64,000 nucleotides of DNA from Vandammella animalimorsus (GTDB lineage: Bacteria > Pseudomonadota > Gammaproteobacteria > Burkholderiales > Burkholderiaceae_C): assembly GCF_002285265.1 (NCBI RefSeq), contig NZ_NSJB01000001.1:868001-932000 (forward strand), given 5' to 3'. Both the position numbers and the translations under genes were made by a program. The stretch's first letter is position 1, and the number at the start of each line of letters is the position of its first letter. The notes under the pieces are model-generated. The model was not told the DNA's origin, searched no databases, and saw only the letters and a list, made by a program, of their open reading frames with translations. Below are positions 37,324-46,278 of the stretch, piece after piece.

Positions 37324-37686
37324 TCAACTCAAGGGCTCGAAGCCCGCATCGGTGGGCACGACGGAGACCAGCACGCAGTCCTGCCCGGCCGTATTGCGCA
37401 CGCCGTGGCGCTGACGGCGCTCGATGAGCACGATGTGGCCGGCATGCACGCTGCGGCGGCTTTGCGCGTCATCGAGCAGCTCGGCGCTGCCTTGCAGCAC
37501 GAACCAGATGTCCGTGCCATGCGGGTGGCGGTGCGGCGGCAGGCTCGCGCCAGGCGGGATCTGCCACAGCACCAGATTGGTGCCATCGATGGTGTGCAGC
37601 AAGGTGCGCACCGCCTGCCGGGGCTGGGCCTGCAGATGGGCTGCAACGTCCAGCACGTGGGGCAAGGCCGGGATGGGCTGATCCAT
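37324..37686 (-). CDS. cupin-domain protein inserted between narG and narH
   Basis: A 120-residue single cupin barrel. The metal-type motif is LPPHRHPHGTDIWFVLQGSA (His residues and a Glu-position Asp), with the second half VHAGHIVLIERRQRHGVRN. ATG 37686 has AAGGAG about 8 bases upstream. It lies 62 bases after narG and 61 before narH, on the same strand, so it must be cotranscribed with nitrate reductase. No substrate is known; the fold allows a metal-dependent dioxygenase, isomerase or sensor. narGHJI is usually contiguous, so this is an insertion. Confidence 0.85.
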   Translation of the reverse strand: MDQPIPALPHVLDVAAHLQAQPRQAVRTLLHTIDGTNLVLWQIPPGASLPPHRHPHGTDIWFVLQGSAELLDDAQSRRSVHAGHIVLIERRQRHGVRNTAGQDCVLVSVVPTDAGFEPLS

Positions 37687-37748
37687 GCGTGAATCTCCTT
37701 CTCTTAGGCCGGGGCCAATAGCGGCAAGGCGTGTGGCGCACCGCGCGC

Positions 37749-40700
37749 TCAGCGTTGATCGGCATGTGCGACCTGCCTGGGCGCATCGGCCGGCTCGTCC
37801 ATCCAATCGACCTTGTTCATCTTGCGCACGATGACCCACTCGTCGCGGTTGCTGCCCACGGTGCCGTAGTAGTTGAAGCTGTAGGCCAGCTGGGCATAGC
37901 CGCCGATCATGTGCGTGGGGTTGAGCACGGCCTTGGTCACGGAGTTGTGGATGCCGCCACGGATGCCGGTGCTCTCCGCCGCAGGGGTGTGCACCAGCTT
38001 TTCCTGCGCGTGGTACATCAGGATCATGGTCTCGGGGATGCGCTGGCTGACCACGACACGGCAGGCAATGGCGCCGTTGAGGTTGAACACCTCCACCCAG
38101 TCGTTGTCCACCAGGCCGGCGCGCTTGGCGTCGGCCTCGGACACCCACACGTGCGGGCCGCCGCGCGAGAGCGTGAGCATGCGGATGTTTTCCGAATACG
38201 TGCTGTGGATGCCCCACTTCTGGTGCGGAGTGAGGAAGTTCAGCGTGATCTCCGGGTTGCCGTTGGGCTTTTTGCCCAGCAGTTTCTTGGTGGTCTTGGT
38301 GTCCACCGCCGGGCGGTAGACACAGAAGCCGGCGCCGAAATTGCGCATCCACTGGTGATCCTGATAGAACTGCTGCCGGCCGGTGAGGGTGCGCCACGGA
38401 ATCAGCTCATGCACGTTGGTGTAGCCGGCGTTGTAGCAAACCTCCTCGCTTTCCACGCCCGACCAAATGGGCGAGGTGACGATCTTGCGCGGCTGCGCCA
38501 CGATGTCGCGAAAGCGGATGGCCGTGTGCTCGCTGCTGTTGATCAGGTGGGTGTGGTCGCGCCCGGTGGCCTTGCCCAGCGCCTGCCAGGCCTTTTTGGC
38601 CACGTGGCCATTGGTCTCGGGCGCCAGCGTCAGGATCATTTCGGCCGCCTCGATGGCCGTATCGATCCTGGGCTGGCCCTTGCCTGCGCCATCGGGCTGC
38701 ACGCCGTTGAGCTTGCGCAGGAAGTCCACCTCATGCTTGGTGTCCCAGGCCATGCCCTTGCCGTTGTTGTTGACCTTCTCCAGCAGCGGGCCGACAGAGG
38801 TGTATTTTTCGTAGATGGCGCCGTAGTCGCGCTCCACCACCGTGATGGCAGGCATGGTCTTGCCGGGGATGGGATCGCACTCGCCGAGCTTCCAGTCCTT
38901 GGGGTCAAAGGGCTGGCCCAGCTCCTGCGGGCTGTCGTGCATCAGCGGCGTCAGCACGATGTCCTTGCGCACACCCAGGAAGTCCCGGGCCAGTTCGCTG
39001 AATTTCTTGGCCAGGCCCTTGTAGATCTCCCAGTCCGAGCGGCTTTGCCACAGCGGCTGCACGGCCTCGGTCAGCGGGTGGATGAAGGGGTGCATGTCGG
39101 AGGTGTTAAGGTCGTCCTTCTCGTACCAGGTGGCGGTGGGGAAGATCACGTCCGCATACAGGCAGGTGGTGTTCATGCGGAAGTCCAGCAGCGTGAACAA
39201 GTCCAGCTTGCCCTCGGCGGCGGGGCGCACCTTGACTTGCTCGGGCTTGATGCAGTCGGCCTCATCGCTCATCAGGCCGCTTTGCGTGCCCAGCAGGTAC
39301 TTGAGCAGGTACTCCACGCCCTTGCCCGACGAGCCCAGCAGGTTGGAGCGCCAGATGAACATGTTGCGCGGGAAGTTCTTCGGGTTGTCCGGGTCGTTGC
39401 AGGACATGTCCAGCGTGCCTTCCTTCAACCCTTTGACGACATAGTCCGCCGCCGACATGCCAGCGGCCTCGGCCTGGTCGGCCAGATCCAGCGGGTTGGT
39501 CTCCAGCTGCGGCGCGCTGGGCAGCCAGCCCATGCGCTCGGCCTTGGCGTTGTAGTCGATGGCGGCCATGTTGGCCCATGCCGGATCGGTGCCCGGGGCC
39601 AGCAGCTCTGCCGCAGAGAGCTTTTCATGCCGCCACTGGCTCGAATGCGCATACCAGAACGAAGTGCCGTTCATCTGCCGCACGGGCCGGTGCCAGTCCG
39701 TGGCAAAAGCCAGGGGCAGCCAGCCGCTTTGCGGGCGCAGTTTCTCCTGGCCCACGTAGTGGCACCAGCCGCCGCCGGATTTGCCGATGGTGCCGCACAT
39801 CATCAGCATGTTGATCAGGCCGCGGTAGTTCATGTCCAGGTGGTACCAGTGGTTCAGGCCCGCGCCCACGATCACCATGCTGCGGCCTTTGGTGTCGTGC
39901 GCGTTCTGGGCGAACTCGCGCGCGACCTGGATCACCAGCTCAGGCTTGACGCCGGTGTGCTTCTCCTGCCATTTTGGGGTGTAGGGTTTGTCGTCGTAGT
40001 AGTCCTTGGCGACGTTGCCGTCGCCCAGGCCGTTGTCCACGCCGTATTGCGCCACCAGCAGATCAAACACGGTGGCCACCAGTTGCGTGCTGCCGTCGGC
40101 CAGCCTCACGCGCTTGACGGGCACCTTGCGGTAGATCACATCGTCGTGCTCGCCACCGTAGTAGGCAAAGCCGACCTGCACGATGTCGTCGGCGCGCTCC
40201 TTCAGGCTCATGGCCGCATGCACATCCTGGCCCTGGCCGCTGTGCTGCCCGCGCGTCTCCAGATTCCACTTGCCGCTGCCATCCCAGCGAAAGCCGATCG
40301 AGCCGTTGGGCGCGCACAGGCTGTCGCTCAGCTCGTTCCACACCAGGGTTTTCCACTCCGGGTTTTTGTCTTCGCCCAGGTTACCATCGAGTTGCGAGGC
40401 GCGCAGCGTGTACTCCGGGCGGTAGCCCTGACCATCGTCCTTGAGGCACACCAGCATGGGCATGTCGGTCAGGCGGCGGCAGTAATCCTGGAAGTAATCC
40501 GAAGGATTGTCGACGTGGAATTCCTTGAGGATGACGTGGCCCATGGCCATGGCCAGCGCCGCATCCGTGCCCTGGCGCGGGGCCAGCCAGATGTCGCCGA
40601 ACTTGGCCATTTCGCCAAAGTCCGAAGAAATGGCCACCGTCTTGGTGCCCTTGTAGCGCACCTCGGTGTAGAAGTGCGCATCGGGCGTGCGCGTCATGGG

Positions 40701-41468
40701 CACGTTCGAGCCCCAGACCAGCAGGTAATTGGCGTTGTACCAGTCTGCGGCCTCGGCCACGTCGGTCTGCTCGCCCCAGGTCTGCGGGCTGGCCGGCGGC
40801 AGGTCGCAGTACCAGTCGTAGAACGACAGCGGCACGCCGCCAATCAGGCCCAGGTAGCGCGCCCCGGAGGCGTAGCTGACCATGGACATGGCAGGAATGG
40901 GCGAGAAGCCGATGACGCGATCGGGGCCGTATCGCTTGATGGTGTAGGCATTGGCCGCGGCCACCAACTCATAGGCCTCGTCCCAGGTGGTGCGCACGAA
41001 GCCGCCCATGCCGCGCTGGGATTTGTAGGACTGGGCGCGTGCGGGGTCTTCGACGATCCAGGCCCAGGCGGCGATCGGGTCCATGCTCTTGCGCGCCTGG
41101 CGCCACAGCTCGGCCAGCGCGCCGCGCATCATCGGGTACTTGATGCGCTGGGCCGAATACACGTACCAGCTGTAGGAGGCGCCGCGCGGGCAGCCGCGCG
41201 GCTCGTGGTTGGGCAGATCGGGGCGCGTGCGCGGGTAGTCGGTCTGCTGCATCTCCCAGGTGATCACGCCGTTCTTGACGAACACCTTCCAGCTGCACGA
41301 GCCGGTGCAGTTGACCCCATGGGTCGAGCGCACCACCTTGTCGTGCGCCCAGCGGCTGCGGTAGGCATCCTCCCAGCCGCGGTCTTCCTCCACCAGCATG
41401 CCGTGCCCGCCCGAGAACGACTCACGCCTTTTCTTGAAAAATGTCAGACGGTCCAGAAAGTGGCTCAT
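37749..41468 (-). CDS. narG: respiratory nitrate reductase alpha subunit (molybdenum)
   Basis: A 1239-residue catalytic subunit (E. coli 1247). The FS0 cluster ligands are in STHGVNCTGSCSWKVFVKNG (His50, Cys54, Cys58). The SFYDWYCDLPPASPQTWGEQ segment carries an Asp like the one that binds Mo in E. coli. Other marks are NVPMTRTPDAHF, GRSMVIVGAGLNHWYHLDMN and RNMFIWRSNLLGSSGKG. It reduces nitrate to nitrite on the cytoplasmic side using bis-MGD. No Tat signal is present, as expected. ATG 41468 has GGAGA upstream. A palindromic site lies 122 bases upstream. Confidence 0.98.
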   Translation of the reverse strand: MSHFLDRLTFFKKRRESFSGGHGMLVEEDRGWEDAYRSRWAHDKVVRSTHGVNCTGSCSWKVFVKNGVITWEMQQTDYPRTRPDLPNHEPRGCPRGASYSWYVYSAQRIKYPMMRGALAELWRQARKSMDPIAAWAWIVEDPARAQSYKSQRGMGGFVRTTWDEAYELVAAANAYTIKRYGPDRVIGFSPIPAMSMVSYASGARYLGLIGGVPLSFYDWYCDLPPASPQTWGEQTDVAEAADWYNANYLLVWGSNVPMTRTPDAHFYTEVRYKGTKTVAISSDFGEMAKFGDIWLAPRQGTDAALAMAMGHVILKEFHVDNPSDYFQDYCRRLTDMPMLVCLKDDGQGYRPEYTLRASQLDGNLGEDKNPEWKTLVWNELSDSLCAPNGSIGFRWDGSGKWNLETRGQHSGQGQDVHAAMSLKERADDIVQVGFAYYGGEHDDVIYRKVPVKRVRLADGSTQLVATVFDLLVAQYGVDNGLGDGNVAKDYYDDKPYTPKWQEKHTGVKPELVIQVAREFAQNAHDTKGRSMVIVGAGLNHWYHLDMNYRGLINMLMMCGTIGKSGGGWCHYVGQEKLRPQSGWLPLAFATDWHRPVRQMNGTSFWYAHSSQWRHEKLSAAELLAPGTDPAWANMAAIDYNAKAERMGWLPSAPQLETNPLDLADQAEAAGMSAADYVVKGLKEGTLDMSCNDPDNPKNFPRNMFIWRSNLLGSSGKGVEYLLKYLLGTQSGLMSDEADCIKPEQVKVRPAAEGKLDLFTLLDFRMNTTCLYADVIFPTATWYEKDDLNTSDMHPFIHPLTEAVQPLWQSRSDWEIYKGLAKKFSELARDFLGVRKDIVLTPLMHDSPQELGQPFDPKDWKLGECDPIPGKTMPAITVVERDYGAIYEKYTSVGPLLEKVNNNGKGMAWDTKHEVDFLRKLNGVQPDGAGKGQPRIDTAIEAAEMILTLAPETNGHVAKKAWQALGKATGRDHTHLINSSEHTAIRFRDIVAQPRKIVTSPIWSGVESEEVCYNAGYTNVHELIPWRTLTGRQQFYQDHQWMRNFGAGFCVYRPAVDTKTTKKLLGKKPNGNPEITLNFLTPHQKWGIHSTYSENIRMLTLSRGGPHVWVSEADAKRAGLVDNDWVEVFNLNGAIACRVVVSQRIPETMILMYHAQEKLVHTPAAESTGIRGGIHNSVTKAVLNPTHMIGGYAQLAYSFNYYGTVGSNRDEWVIVRKMNKVDWMDEPADAPRQVAHADQR

Positions 41469-41589
41469 TGTTTTTTCTCCATGGGGCGCCAGGTCTTGGG
41501 CCTGGCAGGTCTCATCGTTGGGTTCAATCCACTGTAGAAGTCTTGGCCGCCGGCCGCCATTGCCCAGTGGCACGACAGCGCGCAGCCAA

Positions 41590-41603
41590 AGTGACTAGTC
41601 ACT
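41590..41603. promoter_or_regulatory. palindrome AGTGACTAGTCACT upstream of narG
   Basis: A perfect 14-bp palindrome in the narK2-narG gap, 122 bases upstream of the narG start. The same core (GTGAC-TA-GTCAC) occurs upstream of narK1 at 44502-44519. The half-site spacing differs from the FNR box (TTGAT-N4-ATCAA), and no NarL heptamer pair was seen beside it. The placement suggests an operator or activator site; the protein is unknown. Confidence 0.6.
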
Positions 41604-41620
41604 GCGAAGAGGGCATTGGC

Positions 41621-43012
41621 TCAACATGGCACGGGCGCGTTGCGGCGCGCGTAGAACCACCAGGTCACCAGCACGCAGGAGACATAAAACGCGATGAAGC
41701 CGTACAGCGCCGCCTGCGCGCCGCCGGTCATGGCCAGCGAGGAGCCAAAGCTGCGCGGGATGAAAAAGCCGCCATAGGCGCCGATGGCGCCGGAAAAGCC
41801 CAGCACCGCCGCCGACTCGCGCGCCGCATCGGTCAGGGCCTGCTTTTGCGCCGCCGCGTCGCGGCCCTTGGCCGCCTCGGTGTGCTGGTGCAAAAAGATC
41901 ACCGGGATCATGCGAAAGGTCGAGCCATTGCCCACGCCGGTGAGGGCAAACAGCACGATGAACATGGCCAGGAAGCCGCCGAAGTGCCCGCCCTGGCCGC
42001 CCTGGCCGGGCAAAAAGGCCAGCACGCCCAGCACCGCGGCGACCATGCCGATGAAGGTCCACAGCGTCACGCGCGCGCCGCCGAGCTTGTCCGACACCCA
42101 GCCGCCCAGCGGACGCGTGAGCGAACCCACCAGCGGGCCCAAAAAGGCATAGGTGGTGGGGTTGACCTCGGGAAACAGCGTCTTGGTCAGCATGGCAAAG
42201 CCCGCCGAGAAGCCGATGAAGGAGCCGAAGGTGCCGATGTAGAGCCAGCACATCAGCCAGTTGTGCTTGCGCTTGAAGATCACCGCCTGGTCGGCGAAAG
42301 AGGACTTGGCATCGGCAATGTCGTTCATGCCGAACCAGGCCGCCACCGCCATCACGGCGATGGGCACGACCCAGATGAAGCCGGCGTTCTGCAGCCAGAT
42401 GGGCGCGGCCTGCGGGTTGCCCTCGGGCACGTAGGGCTGGCCGCCCAGCGCGCCGAACACGCCCACGCCGATGATCATCGGCACCACGAACTGCACCAGC
42501 GACACGCCCAGATTGCCAATGCCCGCGTTCAGGCCCGTGGCCAGGCCCTTCTTGGCCTTGGGGAAGAAGAAGCTGATGTTGGCCATGCTGGAGCTGAAGT
42601 TGCCGCCGCCAAAGCCGCACAGCAGCGCCAGGATCAGCAGCGTGGTGTAGCTGGTGTCCGGGTTGCGCAGCGCAAAGCCCATGCCCAGCGCCGGGATCAG
42701 CAGCGAGGCGGTGGAAATGGCCGTCCAGCGCCGCCCGCCAAAAATCGGCACCAAAAAGGAATAGAACACGCGCAGCGTCGCACCCGACAGCGCCGGCAGC
42801 GCCGTGAGCCAGAACATCTGGTCCTTGGTGAAGCCAAAGCCGGCCTTGTCCAGATTCACCACCACCACGCTCCACAGCATCCAGATGCTGAAGGCCAGCA
42901 TCAGCGCCGGGATGGAGATGATCAGGTTGCGGTAGGCAATGCGCTGGCCGGTGCTTTGCCAGAAGGCCGGGTCTTCGGGCTCCCAGCGGATCAATACGGA
43001 CGAAGAGGACAT
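41621..43012 (-). CDS. narK2: nitrate/nitrite transporter, NarK2 type
   Basis: A 463-residue major facilitator protein with about 12 hydrophobic segments. The nitrate signature helix GLNAGIGNLGVSLVQFVVP and the second GVGNGSTFRMIPVIFLHQHT are present. A loop with WEPEDPAFWQSTGQRIAYRN at the N-terminus is typical of the NarK2-type antiporter. It probably exchanges nitrite for nitrate. ATG 43012 follows GAGGAC-like sequence weakly. It lies between narK1 and narG. Confidence 0.93.
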   Translation of the reverse strand: MSSSSVLIRWEPEDPAFWQSTGQRIAYRNLIISIPALMLAFSIWMLWSVVVVNLDKAGFGFTKDQMFWLTALPALSGATLRVFYSFLVPIFGGRRWTAISTASLLIPALGMGFALRNPDTSYTTLLILALLCGFGGGNFSSSMANISFFFPKAKKGLATGLNAGIGNLGVSLVQFVVPMIIGVGVFGALGGQPYVPEGNPQAAPIWLQNAGFIWVVPIAVMAVAAWFGMNDIADAKSSFADQAVIFKRKHNWLMCWLYIGTFGSFIGFSAGFAMLTKTLFPEVNPTTYAFLGPLVGSLTRPLGGWVSDKLGGARVTLWTFIGMVAAVLGVLAFLPGQGGQGGHFGGFLAMFIVLFALTGVGNGSTFRMIPVIFLHQHTEAAKGRDAAAQKQALTDAARESAAVLGFSGAIGAYGGFFIPRSFGSSLAMTGGAQAALYGFIAFYVSCVLVTWWFYARRNAPVPC

Positions 43013-43120
43013 GGGGCTTGTTTCCAGAAATGAAGAAAGACGATTGCGGCCATCAGGCATCAGGCGCTGCCCAAAACCTTGCTGCCAGTGGCAAAGGCTT
43101 TGAACAGAGGCGCTGAGGGC

Positions 43121-44347
43121 TCACTGGCGGCGGAAGCTGTAGTGCATGCAGATCAGCGACACGCACACCGTGCCGTACAGCAGCATGAAGGCGCTGGAGC
43201 GGATGCCGGTGAAGTCCAGCAGCGCGCCGAACATGATGGGCAGGATGAAGCCGCCCAGGCCGCCGGCCAGGCCGACGATGCCCGAGACCGCGCCGATGTT
43301 GTCCGTGAACTCATCGGAGATGAACTTAAACACCGAGGCCTTGCCGATGGCCATGGCAATGCCCACGATGAACAGCAGCGCCGTGAACACCCACACATTC
43401 AGGCCGATGTGAAAGCTCACCGGGCCATTGGCGCCCTGCATCGTGAAGTCCGTCTGCGGATAGCTCAGGATGAAAAAGCACACCCAGCACACCCACATCA
43501 CCCACCAAGTGGTCTGGTAGGCGCCATAGCGGTCGGAGATCCAGCCGCCCAGCGCGCGCAGCACGCCGCCAGGCAGTGAGAAGCAAGCCGCCAGAACCCC
43601 GGCCAGCTCGATGCTGAAGCCGTACTCGCCGATGTAGTACTTGGTCATCCACAGCGCCAGCGCCACATAGCCGCCGAACACCACCGAGTAGTACTGGCAA
43701 TAGCGCAGCACGCGCGGATCCTTGAGCAGCGCCAGCTGCTCGCGCAGGCTGACCTTGCTCTGCACCACGTGCTGCGGGTTGCTGGCCGAGAACAGCCAGA
43801 ACACGATGGCCGTCACCAGCAGCGCCACGGCATACACCTTGGGCACGATCACCCAGGCCCCGCCCGCGGCGGCAATCAGCGAAGGCGCCAGCAGCTTGGT
43901 CAGCGCCGAGCCCGAATTGCCCGCGCCGAACACCCCCATCGCCAGGCCCTGGCGGTGCTTGGGAAACCAGCGCGCCACATACGGCGTGCCCACCGAGAAC
44001 GAGCCGCCGGTCAGGCCCACGAACAGGCCCAGCACCAGGAACTGCCAGAACTCGGTCGCATAGGCCAGCAGCCACACCGGCACCACCGCCACCATCATCA
44101 GCGCGAAGAACACGATGCGCCCGCCATAGCGGTCCGTCCAGATGCCCAGCGGCACCCGCACCAGCGAGCCGGTCAGCACCGGCGTGGCCGCCAGCAGGCC
44201 GAACTGCGTCTCCGTCAGGTTCAGCTGCTCCTTGATCGGAATGCCCAGCACGGCAAACACCATCCACACCGCAAAGCAGATCGTGAAGGCAAAAGTGCTG
44301 GACAGCAGCACACTCATGGCAGTTCGGGACTGTGGGGCAGAGTTCAT
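43121..44347 (-). CDS. narK1: nitrate/nitrite transporter, NarK1 type
   Basis: A 408-residue major facilitator protein with about 12 segments. Family marks are TRYGGR-type (here TDRYGGRIVF), GGSFSVGTPYVARWFPKHR and the first signature helix GVFGAGNSGSALTKLLAPSL; the second is GLAGGLGGFILPIMFGALLD. NarK1-type proteins are taken to be nitrate/proton symporters that start import before nitrite accumulates. It leads the nar operon on the minus strand. A palindrome lies 155 bases upstream. Confidence 0.93.
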   Translation of the reverse strand: MNSAPQSRTAMSVLLSSTFAFTICFAVWMVFAVLGIPIKEQLNLTETQFGLLAATPVLTGSLVRVPLGIWTDRYGGRIVFFALMMVAVVPVWLLAYATEFWQFLVLGLFVGLTGGSFSVGTPYVARWFPKHRQGLAMGVFGAGNSGSALTKLLAPSLIAAAGGAWVIVPKVYAVALLVTAIVFWLFSASNPQHVVQSKVSLREQLALLKDPRVLRYCQYYSVVFGGYVALALWMTKYYIGEYGFSIELAGVLAACFSLPGGVLRALGGWISDRYGAYQTTWWVMWVCWVCFFILSYPQTDFTMQGANGPVSFHIGLNVWVFTALLFIVGIAMAIGKASVFKFISDEFTDNIGAVSGIVGLAGGLGGFILPIMFGALLDFTGIRSSAFMLLYGTVCVSLICMHYSFRRQ

Positions 44348-44501
44348 GGTCGGGACTCTTCTTCTTTCGACACGACGAAGGGGCAAGGCGGCAAGGCTGC
44401 AAGGCGACTCACGCTGCCTGCCCAATGGCATAGACAAGGCTTGCAGCGTAGGGGCTGGCCCATGGCCTGCCAATCCGCCGTCCGCACAGCCGCGCACGCC
44501 C

Positions 44502-44519
44502 AAAGTGACTAGTCACTTT
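44502..44519. promoter_or_regulatory. palindrome AAAGTGACTAGTCACTTT between narK1 and moaD
   Basis: A perfect 18-bp palindrome in the 292-base divergent region: 155 bases from the narK1 start and 121 from moaD. It shares the 14-bp core with the site at 41590-41603. It could control both transcription units. Fourteen identical bases in two nar promoter regions are very unlikely by chance. Confidence 0.65.
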
Positions 44520-44639
44520 TTCCCGCCCGCCGCACGCCCGAAGCGCCCTGCCACGCCCTTTGTGGCCGCCCTGCGCTTGCTACACTCAGCGCCGCCGCGC
44601 GCCCTGCGCCGCCCCTGCCCAGCCCAGCCCTGCCCCGCC

Positions 44640-44888
44640 ATGATCACCATCGTCTATTTCGGCCCCCTCAAACTGCTGCAGCCCGCTGGCCGCGAGGCCC
44701 TGCCCTGGGCTGGCGGCAGCACCGAGGCACTGCTGCAACAGCTGCGCCAGCGCGGCCCGGACTGGGCCCAGGCCCTGGCGCCCGATCGCATCTTCAAGCT
44801 GGCCCTCAACCAGCGGCTGCTGCACGGGCCGGCCGAAATCGCCGATGGCGACGAGGTGGCCATCCTGCCGCCGGTCACTGGCGGCTGA
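44640..44888 (+). CDS. moaD: molybdopterin synthase sulfur carrier subunit
   Basis: An 82-residue ubiquitin-like protein. It starts MITIVYFGPLKLLQPAGRE and ends VAILPPVTGG; the terminal Gly-Gly is the site of thiocarboxylation. It gives sulfur to make molybdopterin in complex with MoaE. The next gene encodes its partner, 13 bases downstream. The gene is divergent from narK1. Confidence 0.93.
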   Translation: MITIVYFGPLKLLQPAGREALPWAGGSTEALLQQLRQRGPDWAQALAPDRIFKLALNQRLLHGPAEIADGDEVAILPPVTGG

Positions 44889-44901
44889 AGGGGGGCGCGC
44901 C

Positions 44902-46077
44902 ATGTCCCTGTTTCGCGTGCGCATCCAGGCCGAGCCGCTGGACCTGCAAGCCCCCGCCGCCATGCCCCAGGGGCAGTGCGGCGCCACGGTGCGCTTTGTC
45001 GGCCATGTGCGCAACGATGCGCGCCAGGCGCCGCTGAGCCATTTGCTGCTGGAGCACTTTCCCGGCGTGACCGAGGCCGAGATCGAGCGCATCGTCGCCC
45101 AGGCGCGCCAGCGCTGGGATTTGCAGGCCGCCACCGTGCTGCACCGCGTGGGCCGCATCGACGCGGGCGCGGCCATCGTGCTGGTCGAGACCGCCAGCGC
45201 CCACCGCCGCGATGCCTACGAGGCCAATGCCTTCATCATGGATTACCTCAAGACCGAGGCGCCGTTCTGGAAGCAGGAATGCTTTGCCGACGCCAGCGCG
45301 CACTGGGTGCAGGCCAAGGCCAGCGACCAGGCCGCGCAGCGGCGCTGGCAGGCCACGGCAGCGCCCGCCGCAGCGGTCAGCGCAAACGATCGCGCCATCG
45401 ACACTGCCACCGGCAGCGCGATGGCCTGCACAACCAGCCAGACCGCCACCACCACAGCCACCGCCGCGCGCATCGGCGCGCTGATTCTGGCCGGGGGACA
45501 AGGCCAGCGCATGGGTGGCTGCAACAAAGGCCTGCAACCGCTGCTGGGCCAGCCATTGGTGCAGCACGTGGCGCAGGCGCTGCGCCCGCAGGTGCACAGC
45601 ATCGCCATCAGCGCCAACGCGGACTTGCCCGCCTATCAGGCCCTGGGCCTGCCTGTCTGGCCCGATGCACCGCAGTGGCAGGGCTTGGGGCCGCTGGCCG
45701 GCATTGCCAGCGCCGCGCCGCAACTGCCCCCGGATCTGGACGCGCTGCTGGTTGTGCCCTGTGACACGCCGCTGCTGCCGCCACAGCTGGCCGCGCGCCT
45801 GGCGCAGGCGCTGTTTGCACGCCCTGGCTTGGCCGCCGTCTCGGCCGCCACCGCTTCGGGCCGCCACCCCAGCATCAGCCTGCTGCGCCCGGCCCTTTTG
45901 CTGGGCCTGCCGCAGTACCTGCAGGCCCAGCAACAAGGCCAGGGCGACCTGAGCCTGCGCCGCTGGCTGGAGCCGCGTGGCTGGCAAACGGTGTTCTTTG
46001 ACGACGCCCAGGCCTTCGCCAACCTCAACGACCAGCAGGCCCTGCAAAGCCTGCAACAACAACTGCAATCGCGCTAG
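44902..46077 (+). CDS. MoaE-MobA fusion: molybdopterin synthase large subunit and Mo cofactor guanylyltransferase
   Basis: A 391-residue protein with two full domains. Residues 1-150 are MoaE: RFVGHVRNDA, HRVGRIDAGAAIVLVETASA and the catalytic Lys residues in DYLKTEAPFWKQECF. Residues about 151-189 are an Ala/Thr-rich linker. Residues 190-391 are MobA: IGALILAGGQGQRMGGCNKG (GGxDKG with Asn for Asp), VWPDAPQWQGLGPLAGIAS and LLVVPCDTPLLPPQ. It would join sulfur insertion and GMP attachment in one chain. The frame is continuous with no stop or shift. ATG 44902 lies 13 bases after moaD. Confidence 0.92.
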   Translation: MSLFRVRIQAEPLDLQAPAAMPQGQCGATVRFVGHVRNDARQAPLSHLLLEHFPGVTEAEIERIVAQARQRWDLQAATVLHRVGRIDAGAAIVLVETASAHRRDAYEANAFIMDYLKTEAPFWKQECFADASAHWVQAKASDQAAQRRWQATAAPAAAVSANDRAIDTATGSAMACTTSQTATTTATAARIGALILAGGQGQRMGGCNKGLQPLLGQPLVQHVAQALRPQVHSIAISANADLPAYQALGLPVWPDAPQWQGLGPLAGIASAAPQLPPDLDALLVVPCDTPLLPPQLAARLAQALFARPGLAAVSAATASGRHPSISLLRPALLLGLPQYLQAQQQGQGDLSLRRWLEPRGWQTVFFDDAQAFANLNDQQALQSLQQQLQSR

Positions 46078-46101
46078 GGGGTGTTGAGATACGGTTTGCG
46101 A

Positions 46102-46124
46102 AGCGCTTGTTCGGGGCAAGCGCT
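46102..46124. repeat. 8-bp inverted repeat upstream of moeA
   Basis: AGCGCTTG (46102-46109) pairs with CAAGCGCT (46117-46124) around a 7-base loop, in the 201-base gap between the fusion gene and moeA. There is no T run, so it is not a clear terminator. It may be a hairpin or operator. Confidence 0.4.
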
Positions 46125-46278
46125 GCCCCGCTGCGAAGCGAGAATGCGCGCAAAGCTCAAGAGCTTGCAAGCGTTTTCAACCCAGCTGCTGCGCAGGCCC
46201 AGCCGGAAACACCACCGCAATACTGAACTTCAATAGCACCCAAGCCGCCCGGCAGCCCCAAAGCACCGAAGCACCGCC

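Noticed and set aside
37731-41537. A plus-strand frame of over 1200 codons opposite narG
   Set aside because: It mirrors narG along its length, has a low-complexity Val/Gly/His composition and shows no ribosome site or family motif.
41590-41603. FNR box upstream of narG
   Set aside because: The palindrome has a 2-base centre between GTGAC arms; FNR needs TTGAT-N4-ATCAA, which is not present here.
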